From an uncultured Microcaldota archaeon (GTDB lineage Archaea; Micrarchaeota; Micrarchaeia; Anstonellales; Bilamarchaeaceae), in NCBI GenBank assembly GCA_903828955.1, contig CAIKOA010000025.1, positions 1-55,653 on the forward strand: a DNA stretch of 55,653 nt, read 5' to 3'. This document shows positions 16,786 to 23,202 of the stretch, one piece after another (position 1 is the stretch's first letter; each line of letters opens with the position of its first letter). Position numbers and translations under genes: made by a program. Under the pieces are notes generated by a model, which made no database searches, was not told the DNA's origin, and saw only the letters and a list, made by a program, of their open reading frames with translations.

Positions 16786-17808
16786 ATGCCCCAACGAACC
16801 ATGGCGAACTTGGACTATTCCTATATATCCACTGAGCTTCAACCTTTAGTCGGCAGGTTTTTCGACAAATTCTATGAGCTCCGGACCGGCGTTTTCCGCC
16901 TCAAGTTCGGGCGAGACAACATAATTATCGAATTGGGAGTCCGCCTCCACCTCACAAAATACATCGAGGAAGCGCCCGAGGCTTCCAATTTCACAATGAA
17001 GCTGCGGAAAGAACTGAAGGGAAAAAAGCTCTCCGCGCTCTCCCAGCACGGGAAGGACCGCATAATAATTTTCGATTTTGAAGGCACGCAATTAATTGCG
17101 GAAATGTTCGGGGAAGGAAACCTCGCTTTGGTCCGGGATGGAAAGATTCTCGCGGTCTATTCCAGAAAGAAGTGGAAAGGGAGGGAACTCACAGCGCGCG
17201 CAGAATACGCATTTCCGCCTTCGCAAACAAAATCAATGGAAGAAATCTTCAATTCCGTTGCCCCAATCGGCGCTGCGTTGCGCGACCTGAATATCGGAAT
17301 GGATTATGCCCGTGCAATACTCGCGGATGCAGGAATCCCGGACTCAAAACCCACAAACTCACTTTCAAAAGAAGAAAAGAATTCCCTGGAAAGCTCATAC
17401 AAAAAACTAATGGAAACACTATCCCCAAAAGTAATTTACGCAGAGGAAAACAAGCCGGCCGGATTCTCCCTGTTCGGGGAAGGAAAGGAATTCCCGACCC
17501 TTTCAGAAGCATTGGATGAATACTATGGAATCCCAACCCCGCAGGAAGAAGCAGAAGAGAAAAAAGGAAAAACCGAAGAAAAAGAAAGGCTCCTAAGAAT
17601 GCTCGAAACACAGGAAAAAAGATTTGAAGAATTAAAAAAAGAATCCGAAGAGGAAAAGAAATCCGGGGATTTCATCTACGAAAACTTCGAGGAGATCCAG
17701 AAGATTATCGACTTATACAAAAAAGGCGGAATGAATTCAATTGAAGAGCTCGCAAACAAAAAAGGCTGGAAATTAAACAAGGAAAAAAGGGAACTGGAAA
17801 TCCTCTAG
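16786..17808 (+). CDS. NFACT N-domain protein (Rqc2/NEMF-like), lacking C-terminal domain
   Basis: A 340-aa protein matching the first half of Rqc2/NEMF/FbpA. The NFACT-N domain spans about residues 6-210 (SNFTMKLRKELKGKKLSALS, DRIIIFDFEGTQLIAEMFG, GNLALVRDGKILAVY). It is followed by a helical region and a Lys/Glu-rich coiled coil (about 245-340). Full-length family members of about 600 aa end with an NFACT-R domain, which is missing: a TAG stops the frame and the next gene is on the other strand. Rqc2 binds stalled 60S/50S-tRNA complexes and adds C-terminal tails. A TATA-like TATTTAATTT 26 nt before the ATG implies a leaderless message. Confidence 0.85.
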   Translation: MPQRTMANLDYSYISTELQPLVGRFFDKFYELRTGVFRLKFGRDNIIIELGVRLHLTKYIEEAPEASNFTMKLRKELKGKKLSALSQHGKDRIIIFDFEGTQLIAEMFGEGNLALVRDGKILAVYSRKKWKGRELTARAEYAFPPSQTKSMEEIFNSVAPIGAALRDLNIGMDYARAILADAGIPDSKPTNSLSKEEKNSLESSYKKLMETLSPKVIYAEENKPAGFSLFGEGKEFPTLSEALDEYYGIPTPQEEAEEKKGKTEEKERLLRMLETQEKRFEELKKESEEEKKSGDFIYENFEEIQKIIDLYKKGGMNSIEELANKKGWKLNKEKRELEIL

Positions 17809-18206
17809 TCGATGTTCTCAATCAGGCAGTCCTTCAGCACGTCCCTCGCCTTCCTGAGCCTGTCAACCTTTATCGAGAGTATCCCGCTGTTCCCATCCTT
17901 GGTTACCATCGTGAGGTTCTCCCCGTTTATCTTGTTGTCCGCAAGCCTCTTCGCAATTTCCGCAAGAGCACCAGGCCTGTCCTCGACCCTGACGAAGAGC
18001 ACATTCCCCGAACTCACCGAAAACCCGTTGTTCTTCAGGACCGCCTCAGCCTTTTCCGTGTTTTTCACAAGCAGCGTAATGACCGCCTTTCCGCCTATAG
18101 CGGTCACGGAAATCGATTCTATGTTTATGTGCGTGGTCCCAAGAATGTATGAGATGTCCGCAAGCAGCCCAACCCTGTCATCTGCAACTACCGTTATTTC
18201 CTGCAT
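17805..18206 (-). CDS. Tandem ACT-domain protein (paralogue 1)
   Basis: A 133-aa protein consisting of two ACT domains (about residues 3-65 and 72-130) and nothing else. Each has the ligand-site opening (VVADDRVGLLADISYILG; VRVEDRPGALAEIAKRLADN). ACT domains bind amino acids and regulate enzymes or transcription. It is a tandem duplicate of the next gene, sharing long blocks such as INIESISVT and SSGN. The last four bases overlap the NFACT gene end (convergent). The ligand is unknown. Confidence 0.85.
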   Translation of the reverse strand: MQEITVVADDRVGLLADISYILGTTHINIESISVTAIGGKAVITLLVKNTEKAEAVLKNNGFSVSSGNVLFVRVEDRPGALAEIAKRLADNKINGENLTMVTKDGNSGILSIKVDRLRKARDVLKDCLIENID

Positions 18207-18251
18207 AGTTATCCCTCCCGTATTTCAATTAAAAACAAAAAGCCTGGAGAA

Positions 18252-18656
18252 TTAACTCTCCATGTTCTCAACAAGATACTTCTCAAGGATGGTTTTTGCC
18301 TTCCTCGGCCTGTCCACGCTAATTCCCACCACCGTGTTCTTCCCGTCCTTGCTCACAAGGTTAAGGTTCTCAACGTTTATCTTGTTGTCCGCAAGCATTT
18401 TTGCAATCTCTGAAAGCGCCCCTGGCCTGTCCTCAAGCTTCACGAAAATGATGTTGCCGGAACTGACCTTGAACCCGTTTTTCTTCAAGACGTCCTCTGC
18501 CTTCTCCGGGCTCTTAACAAGTATCGTGATTACTGCCTTCCCGCCCACCGAAGTGACGGAAATGGATTCAATGTTTATCTTCGCCTTTCCAAGAATGTAT
18601 GAAATGTCGGCGAGAAGGCCGACCTTGTCCTCTGTTATAATGGTCACATCCCTCAT
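18252..18656 (-). CDS. Tandem ACT-domain protein (paralogue 2)
   Basis: A 134-aa double-ACT protein, close paralogue of its downstream neighbour (45 nt away, same strand). Start ATG 18656 is placed by the GGGGTGG Shine-Dalgarno before it; an upstream in-frame ATG at 18677 lacks one. ACT motifs are ITEDKVGLLADISYILG and VKLEDRPGALSEIAKMLADN. The pair may form hetero-oligomers sensing an amino acid, as free-standing ACT proteins do elsewhere; that role is inference. Confidence 0.85.
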   Translation of the reverse strand: MRDVTIITEDKVGLLADISYILGKAKINIESISVTSVGGKAVITILVKSPEKAEDVLKKNGFKVSSGNIIFVKLEDRPGALSEIAKMLADNKINVENLNLVSKDGKNTVVGISVDRPRKAKTILEKYLVENMES

Positions 18657-18739
18657 AAGTTCCACCCCTGCAGGCAACGCCCGCCGCCTCTTATAGCCTT
18701 TGCATATTTAAAAAGATTACTACCAAGATTTGTGCTTTT

Positions 18740-19036
18740 TCACAATTTATAAAGCTGCAAATGCGGGATTGAGGCAATCTCCTTTACTTCTGATTTTTCC
18801 GCAAGCCCGAGGACGATTGCGGTCCCCACAGCCTTCTTGCCAACCAGGTTCGCACTTGAAAAATCCGAAAGCGCCTCGGTGACCTCATCAACCCCCGCAA
18901 TGTCCCCCTTGTAAAAATAAGAATATTTCTGCAGGTCCAAAACCCTTTCCCCATCCTCGAAAACCTTTCCAAGGAGCTCCTTGTCGCAGACCGCGACTAC
19001 CCTCTGCCCTTCGCGCTCGGTTATTTTCAGGTACAT
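18740..19036 (-). CDS. DUF424 family archaeal protein
   Basis: A 98-aa protein matching the archaeal DUF424 pattern: VVAVCDKELLGKVFEDGE near the N terminus, a central FYKGDIAG segment, NLVGKKAVGTAIVLGLAEK and the C-terminal IPHLQLYKL. The family is widespread in archaea and small. I recall no established activity for it. It starts 1 nt after the stop of the 302-aa unknown gene, so the two are probably cotranscribed. Confidence 0.82.
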   Translation of the reverse strand: MYLKITEREGQRVVAVCDKELLGKVFEDGERVLDLQKYSYFYKGDIAGVDEVTEALSDFSSANLVGKKAVGTAIVLGLAEKSEVKEIASIPHLQLYKL

Positions 19037-19037
19037 C

Positions 19038-19946
19038 TCATCCCTGCCCCTTCATTTCGCGGATTTTCCTCTCCCAGTCGGTAAGCTTGTTTATCGTAAC
19101 CTCGAATTTCCTGTTGCCCCTTTCCGTTACCTCAACCCTCTCAGTTCCATGCGTTTTAAGGAAATCCTCCAAAGCATTTTTTCTGGAGTCCCCCACCACG
19201 GTAAAGGTGTATTCGTTGCCGCTCTTCCTCGCATCTTCCACTTCTGCCCTTACCGTTTTATTCGGTATGAGCGGGAGCGTATCCCCCTGCCTGTCCGTGA
19301 ATTTGTCCGGGAGGGGCACTATTCTTGCAACACCTTTCTCTTTCTCCGCCTTTTGAGGCACCGCTTCAAGGTCGCTTTCCCCTGCGCTGCCAAAGAGCGG
19401 GTCTCTGCTGGATATGCCGGCTTGCAGCTCCGCAATTAAGTTCTCATCCGCGGCAGGCTTCTTCGAGGGGACAACCGCCTGGAGGCTTTCTTCAGCCGCC
19501 CCGAATTTCTTGAGGATTGCTTCCTCCCTTCCACTGAGCCGGGTGATTGTTTTCCTTTCTTCTGCGGTGAGGGATACCTTGTAATTCTGCTTCGGCAACA
19601 GGTCATACTTCCCTTCATCCTGCGGGCTTTTTTCCGAAACGAAGACAACAATCCTTGAGAGCACTCCTGAGCGCCCCATGAGCAAATCCAGCGCCCTTGC
19701 GTAGTCCATCGCCTGTTTTTTTGTCTCGAAGAACAGCACAAATTCGTTCTTGGCCGGGTCCTCCATGAATTTTCTCAGGTTTTTCTCTTCGCTGCTGCCG
19801 GGGGGCATCAGGTCCGCGGCCCACCTGGCTTGAAGCCCCTTGGGAAGCCTGTCCCTCGAAGCAGTCGCCTCACAAATGGTGAGGTCTATCCTGTCTCTTT
19901 TGTTTGCCTCCATCTGCTCTTGGGACATCCTTGAAGCATAAGCCAT
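19038..19946 (-). CDS. Hypothetical protein with alpha/beta modules
   Basis: A 302-aa soluble protein of no family I recognise. Two segments share a strand-helix-strand pattern: about residues 66-105 (NEFVLFFETKKQAMDYARAL then RIVVFVSEK) and about 244-290 (NEYTFTVVGDSRKNALEDFL then RKFEVTI). The same pattern occurs in the 606-aa (24491) and 1467-aa (27543) proteins. The middle (150-240) is charged and low in order. It lies upstream of DUF424 in the same orientation, and its promoter would lie in the hairpin-rich gap upstream. Confidence 0.65.
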   Translation of the reverse strand: MAYASRMSQEQMEANKRDRIDLTICEATASRDRLPKGLQARWAADLMPPGSSEEKNLRKFMEDPAKNEFVLFFETKKQAMDYARALDLLMGRSGVLSRIVVFVSEKSPQDEGKYDLLPKQNYKVSLTAEERKTITRLSGREEAILKKFGAAEESLQAVVPSKKPAADENLIAELQAGISSRDPLFGSAGESDLEAVPQKAEKEKGVARIVPLPDKFTDRQGDTLPLIPNKTVRAEVEDARKSGNEYTFTVVGDSRKNALEDFLKTHGTERVEVTERGNRKFEVTINKLTDWERKIREMKGQG

Positions 19947-19991
19947 CTTTACACCCTTCTAGAATTGCGCAGTAAAAGAATAAAAGCCCAT

Positions 19992-20017
19992 CCTTTTCTT
20001 TTTGAAAAAAGAAAAGG
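19992..20017. repeat. 11-bp perfect hairpin
   Basis: CCTTTTCTTTT (19992-20002) pairs with AAAAGAAAAGG (20007-20017) across the loop TGAA. It is the first element of the hairpin-rich gap 19947-20362. Read on the minus strand it lies in the leader or promoter region of the 302-aa gene. Confidence 0.85.
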
Positions 20018-20021
20018 CTGG

Positions 20022-20076
20022 TCACAGTGGGTGGCTCTTACAGGAGCAGGGGATGGGCACGAGCCACACACTGTGA
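20022..20076. repeat. 8+7 bp hairpin with one mismatch, 23-nt loop
   Basis: TCACAGTG/CACTGTGA (8 bp) and GTGGCTC/GAGCCAC (7 bp) are separated by a single G-A mismatch and close a 23-nt loop (20038-20060). Part of the loop, GGATGGGC at 20051-20058, is complementary to GCCCATCC at 19986-19993 upstream, so two alternative folds are possible. The hairpin at 48621-48677 has the same plan. Confidence 0.8.
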
Positions 20077-20208
20077 GGTCGGACCCAAAAGAAAAACAGG
20101 ATCCAGATATCACTTAGGAAGCACACGCGCAAAAGGGTGTTCAAAGTGTTTCAAAGTCTGAGGAGGTGAGAAGACTGGGGGAGGGTCAGGATTAACCTAA
20201 AACTGGGG

Positions 20209-20297
20209 TCGCATTGAGTAGCAAATGTTCTGGTATCACTTGCCCGCTTTCAGCGGGGTTTGCTACTCGATGCGAGGAGGGGGTTTTTACCCCCTCC
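20209..20297. repeat. Long branched hairpin followed directly by a second hairpin
   Basis: TCGCAT (20209-20214) and GAGTAGCAAA (20216-20225) pair with TTTGCTACTC (20259-20268) and ATGCGA (20270-20275), with a T-G wobble between them: 17 pairs. The loop holds an inner CCCGC/GCGGG hairpin (20243-20257). At the very next base a second stem begins: GGAGGGGG (20276-20283) with CCCCCTCC (20290-20297). The contiguity suggests one folded transcript or a DNA element. Confidence 0.85.
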
Positions 20298-20318
20298 GCG
20301 GTTTGGATTGCCGGTTGT

Positions 20319-20362
20319 TTTGAGCTTCGCTCAAAGCCCGTCTTTTTTTGCAGGCAAAAAAA
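20319..20362. repeat. Two hairpins abutting the tRNA-Leu 3' end
   Basis: TTTGAGC/GCTCAAA (20319-20335, loop TTC) is followed by TTTTTTTG/CAAAAAAA (20343-20362, loop CAGG). The second ends exactly one base before the tRNA discriminator. Its minus-strand T run can serve as the tRNA terminator. Confidence 0.8.
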
Positions 20363-20482
20363 TGCCGGGGGCAGGATTTGAACCTGCGTAGGCACTAAGC
20401 CACCAGATAGCGCATTCCGCGCCGATATTGATCGGGCGCAGTATCTTGAGTCTGGCGCGTTTGGCCGCTCCGCCACCCCGGC
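20363..20482 (-). tRNA. tRNA-Leu (anticodon CAA) with 36-nt intron
   Basis: On the minus strand: acceptor GCCGGGG/CCCCGGC, anticodon stem CCAGA/TCTGG, a long class II variable arm (GGC/GCC stem) and T arm GCAGG/CCTGC with loop TTCAAAT. The anticodon CAA (20446-20448) decodes TTG. An intron of 36 nt, 20409-20444, interrupts the loop after position 37, the canonical archaeal site. It can fold its own stem (ATCGGCGC against GCGCCCGAT with one bulged base). CCA is not encoded. Confidence 0.92.
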
Positions 20483-20517
20483 TCCCGTTTTTGGCTTCCT
20501 GAATACCCACGCCAAAT

Positions 20518-20604
20518 ACCGTTTTGGCTTACTGCTTTCCTACGGCAAAACGGTTATCCAAAACCCTTAGATGTTCCGTCTGCCATTTTTGGGTATCCAA
20601 AAAT
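20518..20604. repeat. Two hairpins and a diverged direct repeat
   Basis: ACCGTTTTG/CAAAACGGT (20518-20554, 9 bp) and ATTTTTGG/CCAAAAAT (20585-20604, 8 bp, loop GTAT). The segments 20551-20570 and 20591-20610 also repeat directly (both contain TATCCAAAA then CCTTAG) with a 40-bp period. This is the upstream part of the gene-free stretch 20483-21021. Confidence 0.75.
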
Positions 20605-20658
20605 CCTTAGGGGTTCTTCCTATTTCTTCGCTATTCTTTATCCGTCTTTGCCTTGTTT

Positions 20659-20749
20659 GGTGGCGGGCTTTTGCGCGAACACGCGCAAAAACAACCGCCA
20701 CCCCGGCAAACTTTTTTGTCCTTCTGAACACATACTGGCAAAAAAGTTT
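20659..20749. repeat. 17-bp nested hairpin followed by 11-bp hairpin
   Basis: GGTGGCGG/CCGCCACC (20659-20666, 20695-20702) encloses TTTTGCGCG/CGCGCAAAA (20669-20677, 20682-20690, loop AACA). Five bases on, AAACTTTTTTG/CAAAAAAGTTT (20708-20718, 20739-20749) forms the next stem. Every base of the outer and inner stems pairs. Confidence 0.88.
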
Positions 20750-20781
20750 ATTAAAAACCATCCGGTTTTCCTTTCTTTGCC

Positions 20782-20838
20782 ACTCTTTGCATATCTCCTG
20801 ACGCAGCCTTGGAAACTCTTTGAATATCCCCTTACGCA
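20782..20838. repeat. 24-bp direct repeats, 33-bp period
   Basis: 20782-20805 and 20815-20838 share 21 of 24 bases (both begin ACTCTTTG and end ACGCA). They sit between the 20708-20749 and 20844-20914 hairpins. Short phased repeats of this kind are seen at protein-binding arrays; no function can be assigned. Confidence 0.75.
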
Positions 20839-20843
20839 CTATT

Positions 20844-20914
20844 CCGGGCCGTGGGCTTTCTTTTGCTTCGCAAGGTTAATAATGTTATTTTCATTATTAA
20901 CGCCCAAAACCCGG
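20844..20914. repeat. Nested three-tier inverted repeat
   Basis: CCGGG/CCCGG (20844-20848, 20910-20914) encloses GGGC/GCCC (20853-20856, 20902-20905), which encloses TTAATAATG/CATTATTAA (20876-20884, 20892-20900). It is the last element of the array before the PRC-barrel promoter. Confidence 0.75.
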
Positions 20915-20979
20915 CCAATCCCCGGCAAACCTCTTTTCCCGGAGCGATTTCCCATCTTTCCGAAGAAACGGGCACACCT

Positions 20980-20990
20980 TTAAAAATTAA
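20980..20990 (+). promoter_or_regulatory. TATA-like promoter of PRC-barrel gene
   Basis: TTAAAAATTAA lies about 32-42 nt before ATG 21022. The leader carries AAGGTG (21011-21016) five bases before the start codon. Confidence 0.55.
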
Positions 20991-21021
20991 TTGTTTTTAA
21001 TTCAATACGCAAGGTGTTTGA

Positions 21022-21261
21022 ATGTCCGTCAGGCTTTCGAAATTGTATGGAATGGAAATCTTCACCGACGGTGGAAAATACGTCGGCAGTGTAAACGACA
21101 TAATACTGGACCTCGAAGCAGGCGAAGTTACAAGGCTTCTTTTAGAGCCTCTCTCCAACTCCAAGGAGAAAACCAAGGAGATCATAAAGGAGAAGAGCGT
21201 CATCTACAAGAACGTCAAGTCGGTTGAGGACGTAATTGTAGTGAGCAAGGTAAAGGCGTAA
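21022..21261 (+). CDS. PRC-barrel domain protein
   Basis: A 79-aa single-domain protein. The PRC-barrel pattern is clear: RLSKLYGMEIFTDGGKYVGS, then VNDIILDLEAGEVTRLLLEP and a closing strand VEDVIVVSK. PRC barrels in archaea occur in RNA-processing and cell-division proteins (for example CdvA) or stand alone. No partner domain is present here. A Shine-Dalgarno AAGGTG fixes the start. It is followed 14 nt later by a 56-aa membrane protein on the same strand. Confidence 0.9.
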   Translation: MSVRLSKLYGMEIFTDGGKYVGSVNDIILDLEAGEVTRLLLEPLSNSKEKTKEIIKEKSVIYKNVKSVEDVIVVSKVKA

Positions 21262-21275
21262 ACTAGCAGGTATTC

Positions 21276-21446
21276 ATGTCTGGAAAGGATGCAGCCGTAG
21301 CCATTCTTGCCGTAATAATAGGCGCAGGGCTGGGCTGGTTCTGGCATTACATGCGCCCCGCTGATGGTCTAGAAATCGTTATAGGGGTTGCCATAGTAAT
21401 GATTCCGCTGGTCTATCTCTCACTTCACAGCATGGGGAAATCTTAA
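21276..21446 (+). CDS. Small membrane protein, 56 aa
   Basis: A short frame from ATG 21276 to TAA 21446 with AGGT just before it. The product has two hydrophobic helices (about residues 6-22 and 33-50) joined by a polar turn (HYMRPADG), so a hairpin in the membrane. No family is recognised. Its 3' end overlaps the 3' end of the convergent dephospho-CoA kinase gene by 27 bp. Probably cotranscribed with the PRC-barrel gene. Confidence 0.6.
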   Translation: MSGKDAAVAILAVIIGAGLGWFWHYMRPADGLEIVIGVAIVMIPLVYLSLHSMGKS

Positions 21447-21929
21447 CCCCAGTTTTTCAATTATTTTCCAATATTCTTCTTTTCTGAAGCTTCCTTTTTC
21501 CACGAATACGCATCCTAACCCTGGCTGCCCGTAAAGAACGATTTCCTTCTCAGCAAGAAGGGCAAAGGGAAGCGCAAAAAGGTCCTCTTCGCCATCCACA
21601 AAAAGCGCACCCCCCCTCTTAATCAGTTCCTGCGCCACCTCAAACATTTCAACCGAGACTTCACCTGCGGGCTTCGCAATTTTTCTATAATCCGGATAAT
21701 TCTCCTCAATTTTCTCCTTTATATCCTTCGCAACCGGCTTCCGGAGAGTGCTGAAATCAAACACCGCAACAAAAGGCCTGCTCCCCGCTTTAAGCATATT
21801 ATATACTACTTCATCCCCCACCGCAATTATTCTTCCCCTTCCAGCTCTCGCAAGCGCCTCCTCAAAAGGAATGATTTTCCCGAGGGGTTTTTTAAGCATC
21901 TCCCGCAAATCCGCATCGATGAGCGCCAT
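21420..21929 (-). CDS. GTP-dependent dephospho-CoA kinase (DUF359 family)
   Basis: It phosphorylates dephospho-CoA at the 3' hydroxyl with GTP, the last step of archaeal coenzyme A synthesis. The product has 169 aa, the usual family size. Hallmarks are LREMLKKPLGKIIP at the start, IIAVGDEVVYNML, the motif DGEEDLFALPF and YGQPGLGCVFVE. The start is ATG 21929, giving the normal N terminus; upstream in-frame codons are antisense to the MFS gene. Its start codon region overlaps that of the divergent MFS gene by 11 bp. Confidence 0.9.
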   Translation of the reverse strand: MALIDADLREMLKKPLGKIIPFEEALARAGRGRIIAVGDEVVYNMLKAGSRPFVAVFDFSTLRKPVAKDIKEKIEENYPDYRKIAKPAGEVSVEMFEVAQELIKRGGALFVDGEEDLFALPFALLAEKEIVLYGQPGLGCVFVEKGSFRKEEYWKIIEKLGLRFPHAVK

Positions 21930-23172
21930 CAGGATTACTCCGCAAACGGATTTTAAAAACGGTGCGGAGGCCAGAAAGAAAGCCGGGCAGCTTTCCAGGG
22001 AAACCATAATCATAAGCATCACCAGTTTCCTAACCGATGTAAGCACGGAAATGATGGTTCCGCTATTGCCCTTTTTCCTTACCACAATCCTGGGCGCATC
22101 CGCATTCGCGGTCGGCCTTTTCGAAGGGTGGGCGGCAGTAGCCCTCTCCTTAATGGACATGTTTTCCGGCTGGCTCTCCGACAAAACTAAACGGCGCAAG
22201 CCCCTCATGATTGCAGGATACGGCCTCTCTTCCCTGATGAAGCCGCTCTTTGCGTTCGCAACAAGCTGGCAGCAGGTGCTCGTATTCCGCTTCGCAGAAA
22301 GAACGGGCAAAGGCCTGCGCAGAGTGCCCAGGGACGCAATGATTGGGGATATAGAGGGAAAGGAAAACCTCGGAAAGGCCTTCGGCATCCGCAAAATGAT
22401 GGACTCCTCAGGAGCAACTCTCGGCCCCCTCCTCGCAACCATCCTCATAGTCTACCTCGGAGGAACAATGCCTGCCGAATCGATGTACAGGGAAATCTTC
22501 CTGATTGCAACAATTCCCGCCTTTATCGGAGTCGCGCTCCTCTTCTTCCTGAGGGAAAAAGCAAGCGCCACAAAAAGAATTTCCAGCAACTCAAAAATCG
22601 TTACAGCCAATTTCTCCTCCTTCATGCTCGTTGCCGCATTCTTCTCGCTCTCGCAGTTCGGGATTTCCTTCTTCCTCCTGAAAGCAGGGGAAACGCTCTC
22701 CCTTGTGATGATTCCGATCGCCTACCTCGCCTACAACGCCGTTTACGCCGCTTCCGCAATGCCCGCAGGCCTCCTTACCGGCCGCGTCGGCCCAAGGAAA
22801 ATGCTTTCCCTTGCATACATTCTTTTTGGCATAACCTGCCTATTCTTCGGAATCCTCTCCGACATTTATTCCATATTCATCCTGTTTGCATTGCTAGGAA
22901 TATTCACCGCAATAGTTGAAACAACCCCGCGCGTATTCCTTGTGCGGGCAACCCCTGGCAGGAGGTACGGAACCACAATCGGCACCTACCAGGGAATAAC
23001 GGGCCTTCTGATGCTTCCTGCAAACATGGCTGCGGGATTGCTCTGGGCAACGTATATAGGAGGAGCCCACGCGCCTTTCCTTATTTCCGCGGCGATTGCC
23101 GCGTTTTCAGCGCTAATCCTCTTCTTCGCGGTAAAAGAGCCTTCAAAATACGGAAATGGAAATTTAAAATAA
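21919..23172 (+). CDS. Major facilitator superfamily transporter
   Basis: A 417-aa polytopic protein with about 11-12 hydrophobic helices. The family signature after helix 2 is present (GWLSDKTKRRKPLMI, the D-x(3)-R-K/R-R type loop), with a related element in the second half (LLTGRVGPRKMLSL). A helix-4 region motif RTGKGLRRVPRDAMIGD resembles uncharacterised MFS efflux or uptake proteins of prokaryotes. The substrate cannot be told. The first 25 residues are basic. ATG 21919 overlaps the start of the opposite-strand CoA kinase gene; no later ATG preserves helix 1. Confidence 0.85.
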   Translation: MSAIRITPQTDFKNGAEARKKAGQLSRETIIISITSFLTDVSTEMMVPLLPFFLTTILGASAFAVGLFEGWAAVALSLMDMFSGWLSDKTKRRKPLMIAGYGLSSLMKPLFAFATSWQQVLVFRFAERTGKGLRRVPRDAMIGDIEGKENLGKAFGIRKMMDSSGATLGPLLATILIVYLGGTMPAESMYREIFLIATIPAFIGVALLFFLREKASATKRISSNSKIVTANFSSFMLVAAFFSLSQFGISFFLLKAGETLSLVMIPIAYLAYNAVYAASAMPAGLLTGRVGPRKMLSLAYILFGITCLFFGILSDIYSIFILFALLGIFTAIVETTPRVFLVRATPGRRYGTTIGTYQGITGLLMLPANMAAGLLWATYIGGAHAPFLISAAIAAFSALILFFAVKEPSKYGNGNLK

Positions 23173-23202
23173 AAATAGGAATGGGTCAAGCCCGAGGTTT
23201 TT

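Noticed and set aside
19947-20362. RNase P RNA
   Set aside because: The size and structure looked suitable, but the conserved GAGGAAAGTC and ACAGA blocks are absent on both strands.
20567-20839. A 90-codon minus-strand reading frame, plus overlapping plus-strand frames, in the hairpin region
   Set aside because: No Shine-Dalgarno or sensible promoter, basic low-complexity product, and the frame is explained by the inverted and direct repeats.
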